In this document: positions 22,314 to 28,609 of the stretch, one piece after another | How positions within the stretch are numbered: position 1 is the stretch's first letter | Layout: every line of letters starts with the position of its first letter | Source: an uncultured Oscillospiraceae bacterium | GTDB taxonomy: Bacteria > Bacillota > Clostridia > Oscillospirales > Oscillospiraceae | Assembly: GCA_910587285.1 (NCBI GenBank) | Contig: CAJULM010000032.1 | Span: 1 to 32,240, forward strand | Direction: 5' to 3' | Length of the DNA stretch: 32,240 nt | Made by a program: the position numbers and the translations under genes | Notes under the pieces: generated by a model | Databases searched by the model: none | What the model was told of the DNA's origin: nothing | Seen by the model: the letters and a program-made list of their open reading frames with translations, nothing else

Positions 22314-22577
22314 CCCATTTATTATGTTGCATATTTGACGGTGCATAACAATCCTCCTAACACTAGTAGATCATTGTTAAGCAACGCCCTGAAACACTGC
22401 ACTTTCATGATCTGCTAATTTGTGAAGATGGGGTTGCACAGCGGTGCACCGCAAACTATAGCGAACCTGCCTTCACATCACTCCTCAACAATGCTACCGA
22501 TTGGGACAGATCCATCAGGAGAAACAAAACAGAAGTTCGCCCCTAGTTCTATCCGATTTTTATTATAATGACTTTTT

Positions 22578-22627
22578 AATAAATGTCAATGCTATATATT
22601 GACTTATTAGAAATTTTGTATTATAAC
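22578..22627 (+). promoter_or_regulatory. Promoter and candidate operator of the PadR operon
   Basis: TTGACT (22599-22604), 17 bp, TATAAC (22622-22627) form a strong promoter. An imperfect inverted repeat, AATAA-AT-GTCAAT (22578-22590) with ATTGAC-TTATT (22598-22608), overlaps the -35 and would suit autorepression by PadR. Confidence 0.7.
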
Positions 22628-22658
22628 ATATTTATTAAAAGAAGAGAGGGCATCAGAA

Positions 22659-23003
22659 GTGAGCGATACAGGTCACAGCTTTGAATCTTACTATAAGCGT
22701 GCTACTAGCCCGCTTGTTGTATTGCGACTTTTGAATGATGAGACCATGTATGGATATCAAATATCTCAAGCTATGCAGCAAAAGAGCGACGGTCGATTCA
22801 GCATCTCAGTATTATATCCTATCCTATATCGCCTGGAGGAACAGGGATATATTAAGGTAGAAAAAACTGAGGTGATTAATAACCGAGCACGCGGTTATTA
22901 TGCAATTACTGAAGAGGGGCGTAAATATCTCGTAAAATCCCTGGAGGAATACAGAAATATGCACAATGCATTCATGAATATTGTTGAAGGGGGGGAATGC
23001 TGA
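22659..23003 (+). CDS. PadR-family transcriptional regulator
   Basis: A 114-residue winged-helix regulator with the PadR core: SPLVVLRLLNDETMYGYQIS, then SISVLYPILYRLEEQGYIK and GYYAITEEGRKYL. The start is GTG 22659 behind AGAGAGGG. PadR proteins usually repress neighbouring genes until a stress or small molecule binds. Its stop overlaps the start of the next gene, so it is translationally coupled to a small membrane protein, an arrangement common in clostridial PadR loci where the partner often acts as anti-regulator or sensor. Confidence 0.93.
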   Translation: MSDTGHSFESYYKRATSPLVVLRLLNDETMYGYQISQAMQQKSDGRFSISVLYPILYRLEEQGYIKVEKTEVINNRARGYYAITEEGRKYLVKSLEEYRNMHNAFMNIVEGGEC

Positions 23004-23395
23004 TGGAAAATTCGTACTCAAGCTACATCAAGCAGGTGGAGCGGGCTCTGAGCCTACCTCAATCCCAGAAAAAAGAACTTCTGCGAGGTTTCCAGGCAGA
23101 ACTAAAAGAAAAATTTCCTGACCCCCCTAGTTCAGAAAGACTGCTTAATGATATGGGCCAGCCAGAGGAAGTTGCGTCTGCGCTCCTTGAAGCTATAGAC
23201 ACCACGGAATACATACGATTCAATTCTATTCGTCTCCGCTGGTTCCGCATTGCTATAGTCACTCTTGTTCTACTGGCGATAATTTTCATCGGAACAATCG
23301 TCTACCTTGACGCAAGCGAAGTCAAACGTGTAGATATAAACATTGTTCAAGATTCTATTCCCACCTGGTATTCTATAGATACAGAAGGCAAATAA
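23003..23395 (+). CDS. Small single-pass membrane protein downstream of PadR (DUF6120-like)
   Basis: Product of 130 residues from ATG 23003 (ATG 22997 is a near-equal alternative). The N-terminal half is helical and charged (YIKQVERALSLPQSQKKELLRGF, and SSERLLNDMGQPEEVASALLEA, recalling the DUF1700/HAAS helical domain found with PadR). One transmembrane helix follows at about residues 80-102 (FRIAIVTLVLLAIIFIGTIVYL) and then a short outside tail. The pairing with PadR resembles DUF6120-like proteins I recall. A role as membrane sensor for PadR is inference. Confidence 0.78.
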   Translation: MENSYSSYIKQVERALSLPQSQKKELLRGFQAELKEKFPDPPSSERLLNDMGQPEEVASALLEAIDTTEYIRFNSIRLRWFRIAIVTLVLLAIIFIGTIVYLDASEVKRVDINIVQDSIPTWYSIDTEGK

Positions 23396-23413
23396 CAAAT
23401 CGGAGGTTGTATT

Positions 23414-23884
23414 ATGAAAAAGATTCATCAATTTATTTTGTTTACTTTTGTGTTGTTACTATTTATGACTTCACTAGCAACGCCTGCTTCTGCTACTGAG
23501 AATGCAAGCCCTCAGGTTCAAAGGTTTGAAGATGGTTCTTATGTTATTGTAACGATTGATACTGACCAGCCACTGGATGAGGTTGCTGTTGTTGCCGGAA
23601 AACAAATTACCAGCGGGACAAAGAATTATAGTTACTATAACGGTTCAAATGATCTTGTTTTGGTGTTTCGAGTTCACGGTACATTCGAATATGATGGGAT
23701 AACCTCTTTGGCTGTTGGTGCGAGTTATAGTTATGACATTTATGACAGCAACTGGTCTTTTGGGGATGGAAATGCAACTTGTTCTGGTGCAACGGCTACG
23801 GCAACAGGTCGTTTCGTGCGATTTCTAGTCCCCAAATCTATCACGGTTTCTCTGACCTGCTCCCCTAATGGGGTTCTATCCTAG
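23414..23884 (+). CDS. Small exported protein of unknown function
   Basis: A 156-residue protein with a Sec signal peptide (MKKIHQF, hydrophobic core, cleavage near ATPASA-TEN at about residue 27). The mature part is rich in Tyr, Ser, Gly and Thr with alternating strands (GSYVIVTIDTDQPLDEVAVV, YDGITSLAVGASYSYDIYD) and suggests a small beta-sandwich. It matches no family I know. CGGAGG precedes the ATG. It is third in the PadR operon, 18 nt after the membrane protein, so it is likely exported under the same control. Confidence 0.8.
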   Translation: MKKIHQFILFTFVLLLFMTSLATPASATENASPQVQRFEDGSYVIVTIDTDQPLDEVAVVAGKQITSGTKNYSYYNGSNDLVLVFRVHGTFEYDGITSLAVGASYSYDIYDSNWSFGDGNATCSGATATATGRFVRFLVPKSITVSLTCSPNGVLS

Positions 23885-23957
23885 ATGACAATAAACTACG
23901 CAGCAGGGGCAATATACATCAATTAAAGGGTGCTTCTTGGTGTTTTCCCCTAAAAAC

Positions 23958-24003
23958 CTTGTGCCCTTAAACGCTATGCGTCCAAGGGCACAAGCCAATT
24001 TTG
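23958..24003 (+). terminator. Terminator of the PadR operon
   Basis: CTTGTGCCCTT (23958-23968) pairs perfectly with AAGGGCACAAG (23984-23994); AATTTT follows at 23998-24003. Confidence 0.75.
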
Positions 24004-24096
24004 CATCTTGCCGTTACCAACAGGGAGTAAAAACATCTATATATGTGTTATTACCGGTCACAATTTTTCTATGGTACTAGAATTTATTTCACACAT

Positions 24097-24267
24097 CTAT
24101 TCATATGATTCGATATCCTTCCGGGCTTTCCACTCGGCAAACTCCCTCTGCCCTTCCTCGCTCTCGAAAAAGGCTTGAATCTCCGGGAGCAGCACCCGGG
24201 CCAGGGCCTCCACTTCATGGAGGGGTATTCCTGTGCCGTAGTCGTTGGGCTTCTTTTTTCGTGCCAT
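24097..24267 (-). CDS. Small element-encoded protein, unknown
   Basis: A 56-residue protein starting MARKKKPNDYGTGIPLHEVE. ATG 24267 is chosen because the upstream extension runs through the end of the FtsK-like gene. The N-terminus is basic; the rest is one amphipathic helix with acidic and aromatic faces (VLLPEIQAFFESEEGQREF). It lies 16 nt after the FtsK-like gene, last in the rep operon. Such small proteins are common in clostridial mobile elements; the function is not known. Confidence 0.65.
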   Translation of the reverse strand: MARKKKPNDYGTGIPLHEVEALARVLLPEIQAFFESEEGQREFAEWKARKDIESYE

Positions 24268-24283
24268 AGGAGACGCCCCCGTT

Positions 24284-25594
24284 CTAAGGCTGCCCCTCGT
24301 CGAACAGATAGCCTTGGAACACTGTCCCGTCCCCGGTGATGAAGCGTCCCCTCGCGTCCTTGGGTATCTGCTCAGCGGCACTGGTGTTGTCCAGGATGAT
24401 TTGGGACAGCACATTGTCCGCCCTGCCGCATACCCGGAAATCCAGGTTGTTCTTGATCTGCCCCGGAAGTATCGCGGCGTCGGGCCGCTGGGTGGAGAGA
24501 ATCAGATGAATCCCGAAAGCCTGCCCCAGTCTCGCAAGGGTAGACAGCTTGGTTTCAATCTGCCCCAATCGCTCCTTAGCCTCTTTGCCCTTACCTGTTC
24601 TGTCCAGCACCTCCGCCACCTCGTCACAGGCGAACACCAGCCGGGGCAGCTTCTCCCCTGTAGCCTCGTTATATGCGTCCAGGTTGGGGCACCCGGTTTC
24701 CGCCAGCCGCCCCTTGCGGTATTCCAGCACCGCAGTAAGTTGATTGAGGGTATAGAGCAAATCATCCTCGTTGAAACACATTCGGCATTTTTGGTGCCAG
24801 ACCTTTGGGAAGTCCACCCCGCCTTTGAAGTCGGCTATGTAGACCTCCGCCCCCTTGTGGAGCGATTGCATGAGCAGCAGCTTCAGCAGTACGCTTTTTC
24901 CGCTCCCGGTGGAGCCGCCCAGCAGAATGTGGGGGACATGGGCCAGGTTCACCGTCACTGGCCCCGTCAGGCCCTCCCCCAGCACCAGCACGAAGCTGTC
25001 CGGGGATAGGTACTTATCATTCCAGCGAAGCAGCGCCGGGAAATCCCTTTCGGCGGGGACAGCATAGACACGGATGATTTTCCGCCCCTCCCCCCAGGCC
25101 ATTTTGGCTATGGTGATGTTCAGTGCTGTCTCCACCCCGGCCCGCTTGTCCTCCCACTCATTGAGGGGAATCCCGCAGGGGTCGAACTCCCACACCGTCA
25201 GCCGGGGGCTGTCTGCGTCCGGCCTCTTGGCGATCAGGACAGGGGCCTCCCCCGCATGGTTGGTAAGGCCCGCTTTCTGCAAGCCCTCCTTTGCCACCCT
25301 GCCGCCCCATGGCGTTCCCAGCAGCACCAGCAGTGCCAAGAGGCCGCCCACCCCATAGAGGGGAATCAAGAGGTCGATAGCGGCCCCCAGGACGGGCGAG
25401 AACATCCCGTAAGTGTCCAGGCTGAACAGGTGCCCCCGGAGCAGCCATACCAGCGCGGCCCCGGCGAGGTACAGCGCCAGCAGCAGCCCCTTATATGGCG
25501 TGGTTTTCACCGCCGCAAATCCGGCCTTGACGCGCCGGAGCAAATGGCGGTTTTCCGTCCGCTTGTTGATATTGTCTTTTTCGGTTCGGGTCAT
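24284..25594 (-). CDS. FtsK/SpoIIIE-type DNA translocase (coupling-protein-like) of a mobile element
   Basis: A 436-residue membrane-anchored ATPase. Two hydrophobic segments lie near residues 35-90 (GLLLALYLAGAALVWLL and IPLYGVGGLLALLVLLG). The FtsK/SpoIIIE motor has Walker A LLGGSTGSGKSVLLKLLL (about 225-242), Walker B LVFACDEVAEVL and the conserved HLILSTQRPDAAILPGQIKNN and RVCGRAD stretches. It resembles the TcpA/ConQ (Tn916 Orf21, ICEBs1 YdcQ) coupling proteins that hand relaxase-bound DNA to a conjugation channel. Its ATG overlaps the rep stop (ATGA at 25591-25594) and its ribosome binding site lies within rep, so Rep and translocase are made together. No other conjugation genes are visible, suggesting a mobilisable element. 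Confidence 0.92.
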   Translation of the reverse strand: MTRTEKDNINKRTENRHLLRRVKAGFAAVKTTPYKGLLLALYLAGAALVWLLRGHLFSLDTYGMFSPVLGAAIDLLIPLYGVGGLLALLVLLGTPWGGRVAKEGLQKAGLTNHAGEAPVLIAKRPDADSPRLTVWEFDPCGIPLNEWEDKRAGVETALNITIAKMAWGEGRKIIRVYAVPAERDFPALLRWNDKYLSPDSFVLVLGEGLTGPVTVNLAHVPHILLGGSTGSGKSVLLKLLLMQSLHKGAEVYIADFKGGVDFPKVWHQKCRMCFNEDDLLYTLNQLTAVLEYRKGRLAETGCPNLDAYNEATGEKLPRLVFACDEVAEVLDRTGKGKEAKERLGQIETKLSTLARLGQAFGIHLILSTQRPDAAILPGQIKNNLDFRVCGRADNVLSQIILDNTSAAEQIPKDARGRFITGDGTVFQGYLFDEGQP

Positions 25595-26544
25595 AGGGAA
25601 AGCCCTCCTTTCTTGTGAACCACCGTGGAGCCGTCCGGGAGGTATTCAATCACCGCATGAATGCGGCGGAGGAACGCCCGCCAAGTCTCGGGCCGCTCCC
25701 ACTGTTCCGCCCGGTACTGCTTTTCCAACGGCAGATTAGATGTGATGTAGACTTTGGTGTAACAGGCTACCCGGTCGCTGTACCGGGCCGGAAGGTGCAA
25801 GGGGTAAACGTCCAGATAATTCAGCATATCTTCAATGGGAATCTGGCTGTTAAACTCCTCAAACACCAGCACGTCCTGTCCATTGTAGCCGTCGAAGGAA
25901 ATCCCCCTCGCGGCCCGGTAGTTGGTGATACGGCAAATGCTGCGGGGGTCATGCCGCTCATAAATGCCCCGTGTTTTGCCCGCGCCGCTGGCCCCGAAGA
26001 TATAGGACACTTCCAAAGAGCGGTTTTCTACGCTGTACTTTTCCGCCGTCAAGGTCTGCCGGAGCAGGTCAATGTCCCGCACCCGAAAGGCCAGATTGGG
26101 CGAATCATCTATAATTTCCGTGGTAGACATACCCGCCCGGATATTCTGGACAAGCCGGAACATCTGCGGGGCCTGTTCCTCCTGTTCCGCCGGGAGGTCT
26201 CCCCATTCCTGGAAGGTGCCGGGAACAGCGGTTTCCGCTTTGTCCGTATCCGCCCACTTCCCCTCTTTGCGGATATATGCCCGGTTGTCCCTGGCGCTCC
26301 CATATGCTTTCTCAATGTGCGCCGTGGGGAATCGGTTTTTGATGGTGGTAAAGCGGATGGGCGAAGGAGCATACAGGAAGATGTGCGTGTGATGCGTCCC
26401 TGTCGTAGCGATCTCGTCAGCCATGCAGTAATAAGCCGGGGCAAATTTCTGTAAAATTTTCGTGATGGCGCTGTGGTCAAGTCCGGCCTCCAATGGGTTG
26501 TTGATGACCAGCGCCCACTTGCGGGATTGCGTATTGTTTCCCAT
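25591..26544 (-). CDS. rep: CRESS-DNA-virus-like Rep: HUH endonuclease with SF3 helicase
   Basis: A 317-residue rolling-circle replication initiator of the type found in circoviruses and geminiviruses. Endonuclease motif I is WALVINNP (10-17), HUH motif II HTHIFL (His52, His54) and motif III AYIRKEGK with nicking Tyr90 and Lys93. The superfamily 3 helicase has Walker A GASGAGKT (184-191), Walker B VLVFEEF (225-231; Glu229-Glu230), and motif C VYITSN (265-270). The stretch EDMLNYLDVYPLHLPAR resembles the same region of circovirus Reps. Length is normal for CRESS Reps. AGGAGG precedes ATG 26544. A stem-loop with the circovirus nonanucleotide lies 35 bp upstream. Bacterial CRESS-type Reps are known on plasmids and integrated elements; here it may serve as both initiator and mobilisation relaxase. 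Confidence 0.93.
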   Translation of the reverse strand: MGNNTQSRKWALVINNPLEAGLDHSAITKILQKFAPAYYCMADEIATTGTHHTHIFLYAPSPIRFTTIKNRFPTAHIEKAYGSARDNRAYIRKEGKWADTDKAETAVPGTFQEWGDLPAEQEEQAPQMFRLVQNIRAGMSTTEIIDDSPNLAFRVRDIDLLRQTLTAEKYSVENRSLEVSYIFGASGAGKTRGIYERHDPRSICRITNYRAARGISFDGYNGQDVLVFEEFNSQIPIEDMLNYLDVYPLHLPARYSDRVACYTKVYITSNLPLEKQYRAEQWERPETWRAFLRRIHAVIEYLPDGSTVVHKKGGLSL

Positions 26545-26579
26545 GCTGGCCTCCTATTCTTTTGCTACATGATACATGG

Positions 26580-26612
26580 TTGCCATAAGGGTAATACTAA
26601 CCCTTATGGCAA
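26580..26612 (-). other. Candidate rolling-circle origin: stem-loop with circovirus nonanucleotide
   Basis: TTGCCATAAGGGT (26580-26592) and ACCCTTATGGCAA (26600-26612) form a perfect 13-bp stem around a 7-nt loop. On the minus strand, which is the rep-sense strand, the loop and first stem bases read TAGTATTAC (26599 down to 26591). This is identical to the porcine circovirus 1 nonanucleotide and one base from the geminivirus TAATATTAC. By analogy Rep would nick TAGTATT/AC between 26593 and 26592. The stem-loop ends 35 bp before the rep start codon. No T run follows on the minus strand, arguing against a terminator. Confidence 0.85.
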
Positions 26613-26613
26613 A

Positions 26614-26695
26614 GGGGCGGCGCTGGCGCTGCCGCCGGGGGACACTTCCCTAAGGGGAATTGTCTTTTCCCCGGTGGCCTCCCCAGCGCCGCCCA
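26614..26695. repeat. Large GC-rich imperfect hairpin next to the candidate origin
   Basis: GGGCGGCGCTGG (26615-26626) pairs with CCAGCGCCGCCC (26683-26694), and CCGGGG (26635-26640) pairs with CCCCGG (26669-26674) further in. The loop holds TTCCCTAAGGGGAA, itself near-palindromic. On the minus strand the left arm contains CGGCAG and CCAGCG hexamers about 15 nt from the stem-loop, possible Rep-binding iterons. It may also terminate the 26701-27018 transcript. Confidence 0.65.
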
Positions 26696-26700
26696 ATGCG

Positions 26701-27018
26701 TCAGCTCTTAGCGTTCACCAAATGGATGCCCGTGGCTTTAGCGCCTACCTGGGGCTGTCCTTGGCCCCAGTAGATGAACACCTCCAGGTTGTCGAAGCGC
26801 ACCTCCACATAGCCCTCCGGGGCCTCCATCTGCCGCTCCCCGTCAATGCGGACATTGATTTTGTCCAGCCCCTTTTCGGGCATGGCAACGGCATAGCGGT
26901 AGCCGAGGATGGTATCTGTCCGGCGGTTATCCTTGTACTCATAGGCCGGGGCCACGTCCACCAGCCACAGCTTGCTCCCCAGGCTCCGGGGATCAATCAT
27001 CAGGTCTGTAATTTTCAT
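26701..27018 (-). CDS. Small element protein upstream of rep (possibly DUF961/HelP-like)
   Basis: A 105-residue protein beginning MKITDLMIDPRSLGSKLW. ATG 27018 has AGGAGG upstream; the frame extends further but without a ribosome binding site. The sequence is mostly strands with charged loops (LGYRYAVAMPEKGLDKINVRI, YVEVRFDNLEVFIYWGQGQP). Position directly ahead of the replication initiator and FtsK-like gene matches DUF961 proteins such as YdcP/HelP of ICEBs1, which stimulate the replication helicase. Family membership is inferred from position and size and is weak at the sequence level. Confidence 0.7.
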   Translation of the reverse strand: MKITDLMIDPRSLGSKLWLVDVAPAYEYKDNRRTDTILGYRYAVAMPEKGLDKINVRIDGERQMEAPEGYVEVRFDNLEVFIYWGQGQPQVGAKATGIHLVNAKS

Positions 27019-27130
27019 CGGGTAAATATCCTCCTGTTCTATTGTGGGCGGCGTTTGGCCTGAACGCCCGCCCCGTGAAAAGTGCCACAAGTCCTTGTGT
27101 GCCTTTATCATATAACAGGGGACAACTCAA

Positions 27131-27150
27131 AAATTTCACCAGTGAAATTT
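27131..27150. promoter_or_regulatory. Palindromic operator candidate ahead of the rep operon
   Basis: AAATTTCAC-CA-GTGAAATTT is a perfect 9-bp inverted repeat. On the minus strand a TATGAT -10-like hexamer follows at about 27114-27109, without a good -35, so the palindrome sits where a regulator would act. The neighbouring XRE gene product is the natural candidate. Confidence 0.5.
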
Positions 27151-27154
27151 GGGC

Positions 27155-27196
27155 AAAAAAATTTACCGCCGCCCCATTGCTGCCTGGGACGGCGGT
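27155..27196 (-). terminator. Terminator of the 27203-27580 XRE gene
   Basis: ACCGCCG-CCCC (27165-27175) pairs with GGG-ACGGCGGT (27186-27196). On the minus strand the stem is followed by AAATTTTTTT, just past the XRE stop codon. Confidence 0.75.
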
Positions 27197-27202
27197 TTCC
27201 TG

Positions 27203-27580
27203 TTATTCCTCGTAATCATTCCCCAATAGGGGAAATCCTTTTTCAGCTAACCGATGGTTCACCGTGAAAATGTCCCCGTCACCCCTGCATAACGCCTTGT
27301 CGATCTCGTAAAGTTCGGGCCATGCGAGATACCGCATTTCATCCCGTTCTTTCGGTTTCTTTTTAAGGCCAAGGGCCAACTGGTTGATGTCCTGTTCGGT
27401 CAGCCGTACAGTTCCACCCCGCAAAATCCGGCTTACCCTGGCTTCTGACATTCCGCTTCGGATTGCCAGCTCCTTTTGGGTCATTTTGTGACTTTGGAGG
27501 CTCTCCTTTATCAGCCTTGCCAGGGCTGATACATCATTTTGCTTACAACCGGGGCTTTGCTTCGGCTTTCCAGAAGCCAA
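27203..27580 (-). CDS. XRE-family helix-turn-helix regulator
   Basis: A 125-residue DNA-binding protein. The helix-turn-helix is at about residues 25-75: KMTQKELAIRSGMSEARVSRIL, followed by RLTEQDINQLALGL. The start is TTG 27580, supported by GGGAGGAA seven bases upstream. The C-terminal third (MRYLAWPELYEIDKALCRGD) is not recognised. It lies upstream of the rep operon with its own terminator, and a palindrome lies between them, so it probably controls replication or transfer of the element. Confidence 0.85.
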   Translation of the reverse strand: MASGKPKQSPGCKQNDVSALARLIKESLQSHKMTQKELAIRSGMSEARVSRILRGGTVRLTEQDINQLALGLKKKPKERDEMRYLAWPELYEIDKALCRGDGDIFTVNHRLAEKGFPLLGNDYEE

Positions 27581-28034
27581 AGCGGTTCCTCCCGGTTATA
27601 ATTTTATCTGGGCCTTTTGCCGGAGGTGGTGCGCTGAATCATGCTGTGCAGTGTCCTATGCCTGGAAAATCTGCTCTCATAGTCTATAACAGCCACCCCC
27701 TTTCGTGATACGCTGTCGGTGAATATGGTCTATCCACCTCCGGCGCAAAGCCCTATCACGAATTAGGTTTTGCGATATGGCACGGGGCCATACCTTCATC
27801 ATGCTCCCGCAGATATATGGGGTGGCAAGGGCAGCACCTTTTCCCATCTGCGGCTTGGTCTTCGGGCGTGTCGCGCACACCCATGTTTTCATTCTTCGAG
27901 CTGTGCCGTTGAGACGGCATACTATCAATTACTTCTGCGGCGGCAACTATAAGATAACAAAATTTTCCTGTTGAATGGTGAACATTTTGTAAAGATATCT
28001 GTTATCCAGTGTTATCCCGTCCCGTTTTATCAGT

Positions 28035-28116
28035 AGCCCAGGCCGCGCCCCCTGTCAATGGTCAAGATGAACGGCACAGGTGCCGCCATTGACAGGGGGC
28101 GCGGCCTGGGCTTTTT
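28035..28116. repeat. 27-bp perfect inverted repeat (branched hairpin)
   Basis: Bases 28035-28061 are the exact reverse complement of 28086-28112. The 24-base middle contains its own hairpin CGGCAC-AG-GTGCCG (28072-28085). TTTTT follows at 28112-28116. It could be a terminator for a plus-strand transcript, an initiation structure for lagging-strand synthesis, or a recombination site. Confidence 0.85.
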
Positions 28117-28124
28117 GGGGATTA

Positions 28125-28157
28125 AGGGGTGTCAGCCGCAGGCTGGCTGACACCCCT
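28125..28157. repeat. 13-bp perfect inverted repeat
   Basis: AGGGGTGTCAGCC (28125-28137) pairs exactly with GGCTGACACCCCT (28145-28157) around a 7-base loop. It lies 13 bp from the larger hairpin and about 25 bp before the XRE promoter. Confidence 0.75.
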
Positions 28158-28182
28158 GCAAATATTATGGTGATAATAGGGG

Positions 28183-28211
28183 TTTACAAATATTCTTATT
28201 TGTGATATTCT
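28183..28211 (+). promoter_or_regulatory. Promoter and operator of the XRE/recombinase operon
   Basis: TTTACA (28183-28188), 17 bp, TATTCT (28206-28211). Between them ACAAATA-N4-TATTTGT (28186-28203) is a perfect inverted repeat, a likely site for the XRE protein encoded directly downstream. Confidence 0.75.
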
Positions 28212-28234
28212 GATTTTGACAGGAGGAATACTAT

Positions 28235-28609
28235 ATGGAACAAATCGGGAAACGGCTGCGGGCCTTGCGGGAGGGCGTTCGGCTGACACAGGTAAACATG
28301 GCGGAAATTTTGGGTGTTCAGCAATCCCGGATAAACCGCTATGAAACGGGCTACTCCACCCCTTCCCCAGAAATCTTCGTCAAGTACGCCGATTATTTTG
28401 ATGTGTCGATGGATTATCTCTATTGCCGCACCGATGAACCCAGAGGCAAGCTGTACGACTACCAGCCCCAGGCGCTCAGAGAGAAAACAGAGCAGAACCG
28501 GGAAATGCGGGAGTTTATCGAAATGTGCTTCGACCCGCAAGCGCCAGTGAACAAGAGGCTGAAAGAGGCGCTGCTTCGATTGATGACGGAGGGGGTACAC
28601 GAGGAATGA
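28235..28609 (+). CDS. XRE-family helix-turn-helix repressor
   Basis: A 124-residue regulator. The N-terminal helix-turn-helix is classic: GKRLRALREGVRLTQVNMAE, then ILGVQQSRINRYETG and PSPEIFVKYADYFDVSMDYL, as in SinR/phage-type repressors. The C-terminal part is helical (EMREFIEMCFDPQ). AGGAGG lies upstream of ATG 28235. Its stop overlaps the recombinase start (ATGA at 28606-28609), so it is translated together with the recombinase and probably represses both through the operator at 28186-28203. Confidence 0.92.
   Translation: MEQIGKRLRALREGVRLTQVNMAEILGVQQSRINRYETGYSTPSPEIFVKYADYFDVSMDYLYCRTDEPRGKLYDYQPQALREKTEQNREMREFIEMCFDPQAPVNKRLKEALLRLMTEGVHEE

Larger units (their letters stand above)
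22255..22658. other. Non-coding divergent promoter region
   Basis: About 400 AT-rich bases between the exported-protein operon (minus) and the PadR operon (plus). It carries the promoters at 22284-22313 and 22599-22627 and a candidate PadR operator at 22578-22608. I see no gene between 22320 and 22570. Confidence 0.7.
27581..28234. other. Regulatory/structural region between two XRE genes
   Basis: About 650 bases without a convincing gene; short frames on both strands (27777-27974 plus, 27677-27928 minus) lack ribosome binding sites. It holds GATAACA / TGTTATC repeats around 27952-28013, the two strong hairpins at 28035-28112 and 28125-28157, and the promoter and operator of the 28235 gene. 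Confidence 0.65.

Noticed and set aside
26580..26612. Reading the stem-loop upstream of rep as a rho-independent terminator for the 26701-27018 gene
   Set aside because: On the minus strand no T run follows the stem (ACCATG follows instead), and the loop matches the circovirus nonanucleotide on the rep-sense strand.
27677..27928. 83-codon minus-strand frame (TTG start) between the XRE genes
   Set aside because: It has no ribosome binding site, a basic, Met/Trp-rich composition unlike its neighbours, and overlaps a plus-strand frame of equal quality. Left uncalled, though a conserved small ORF cannot be excluded.
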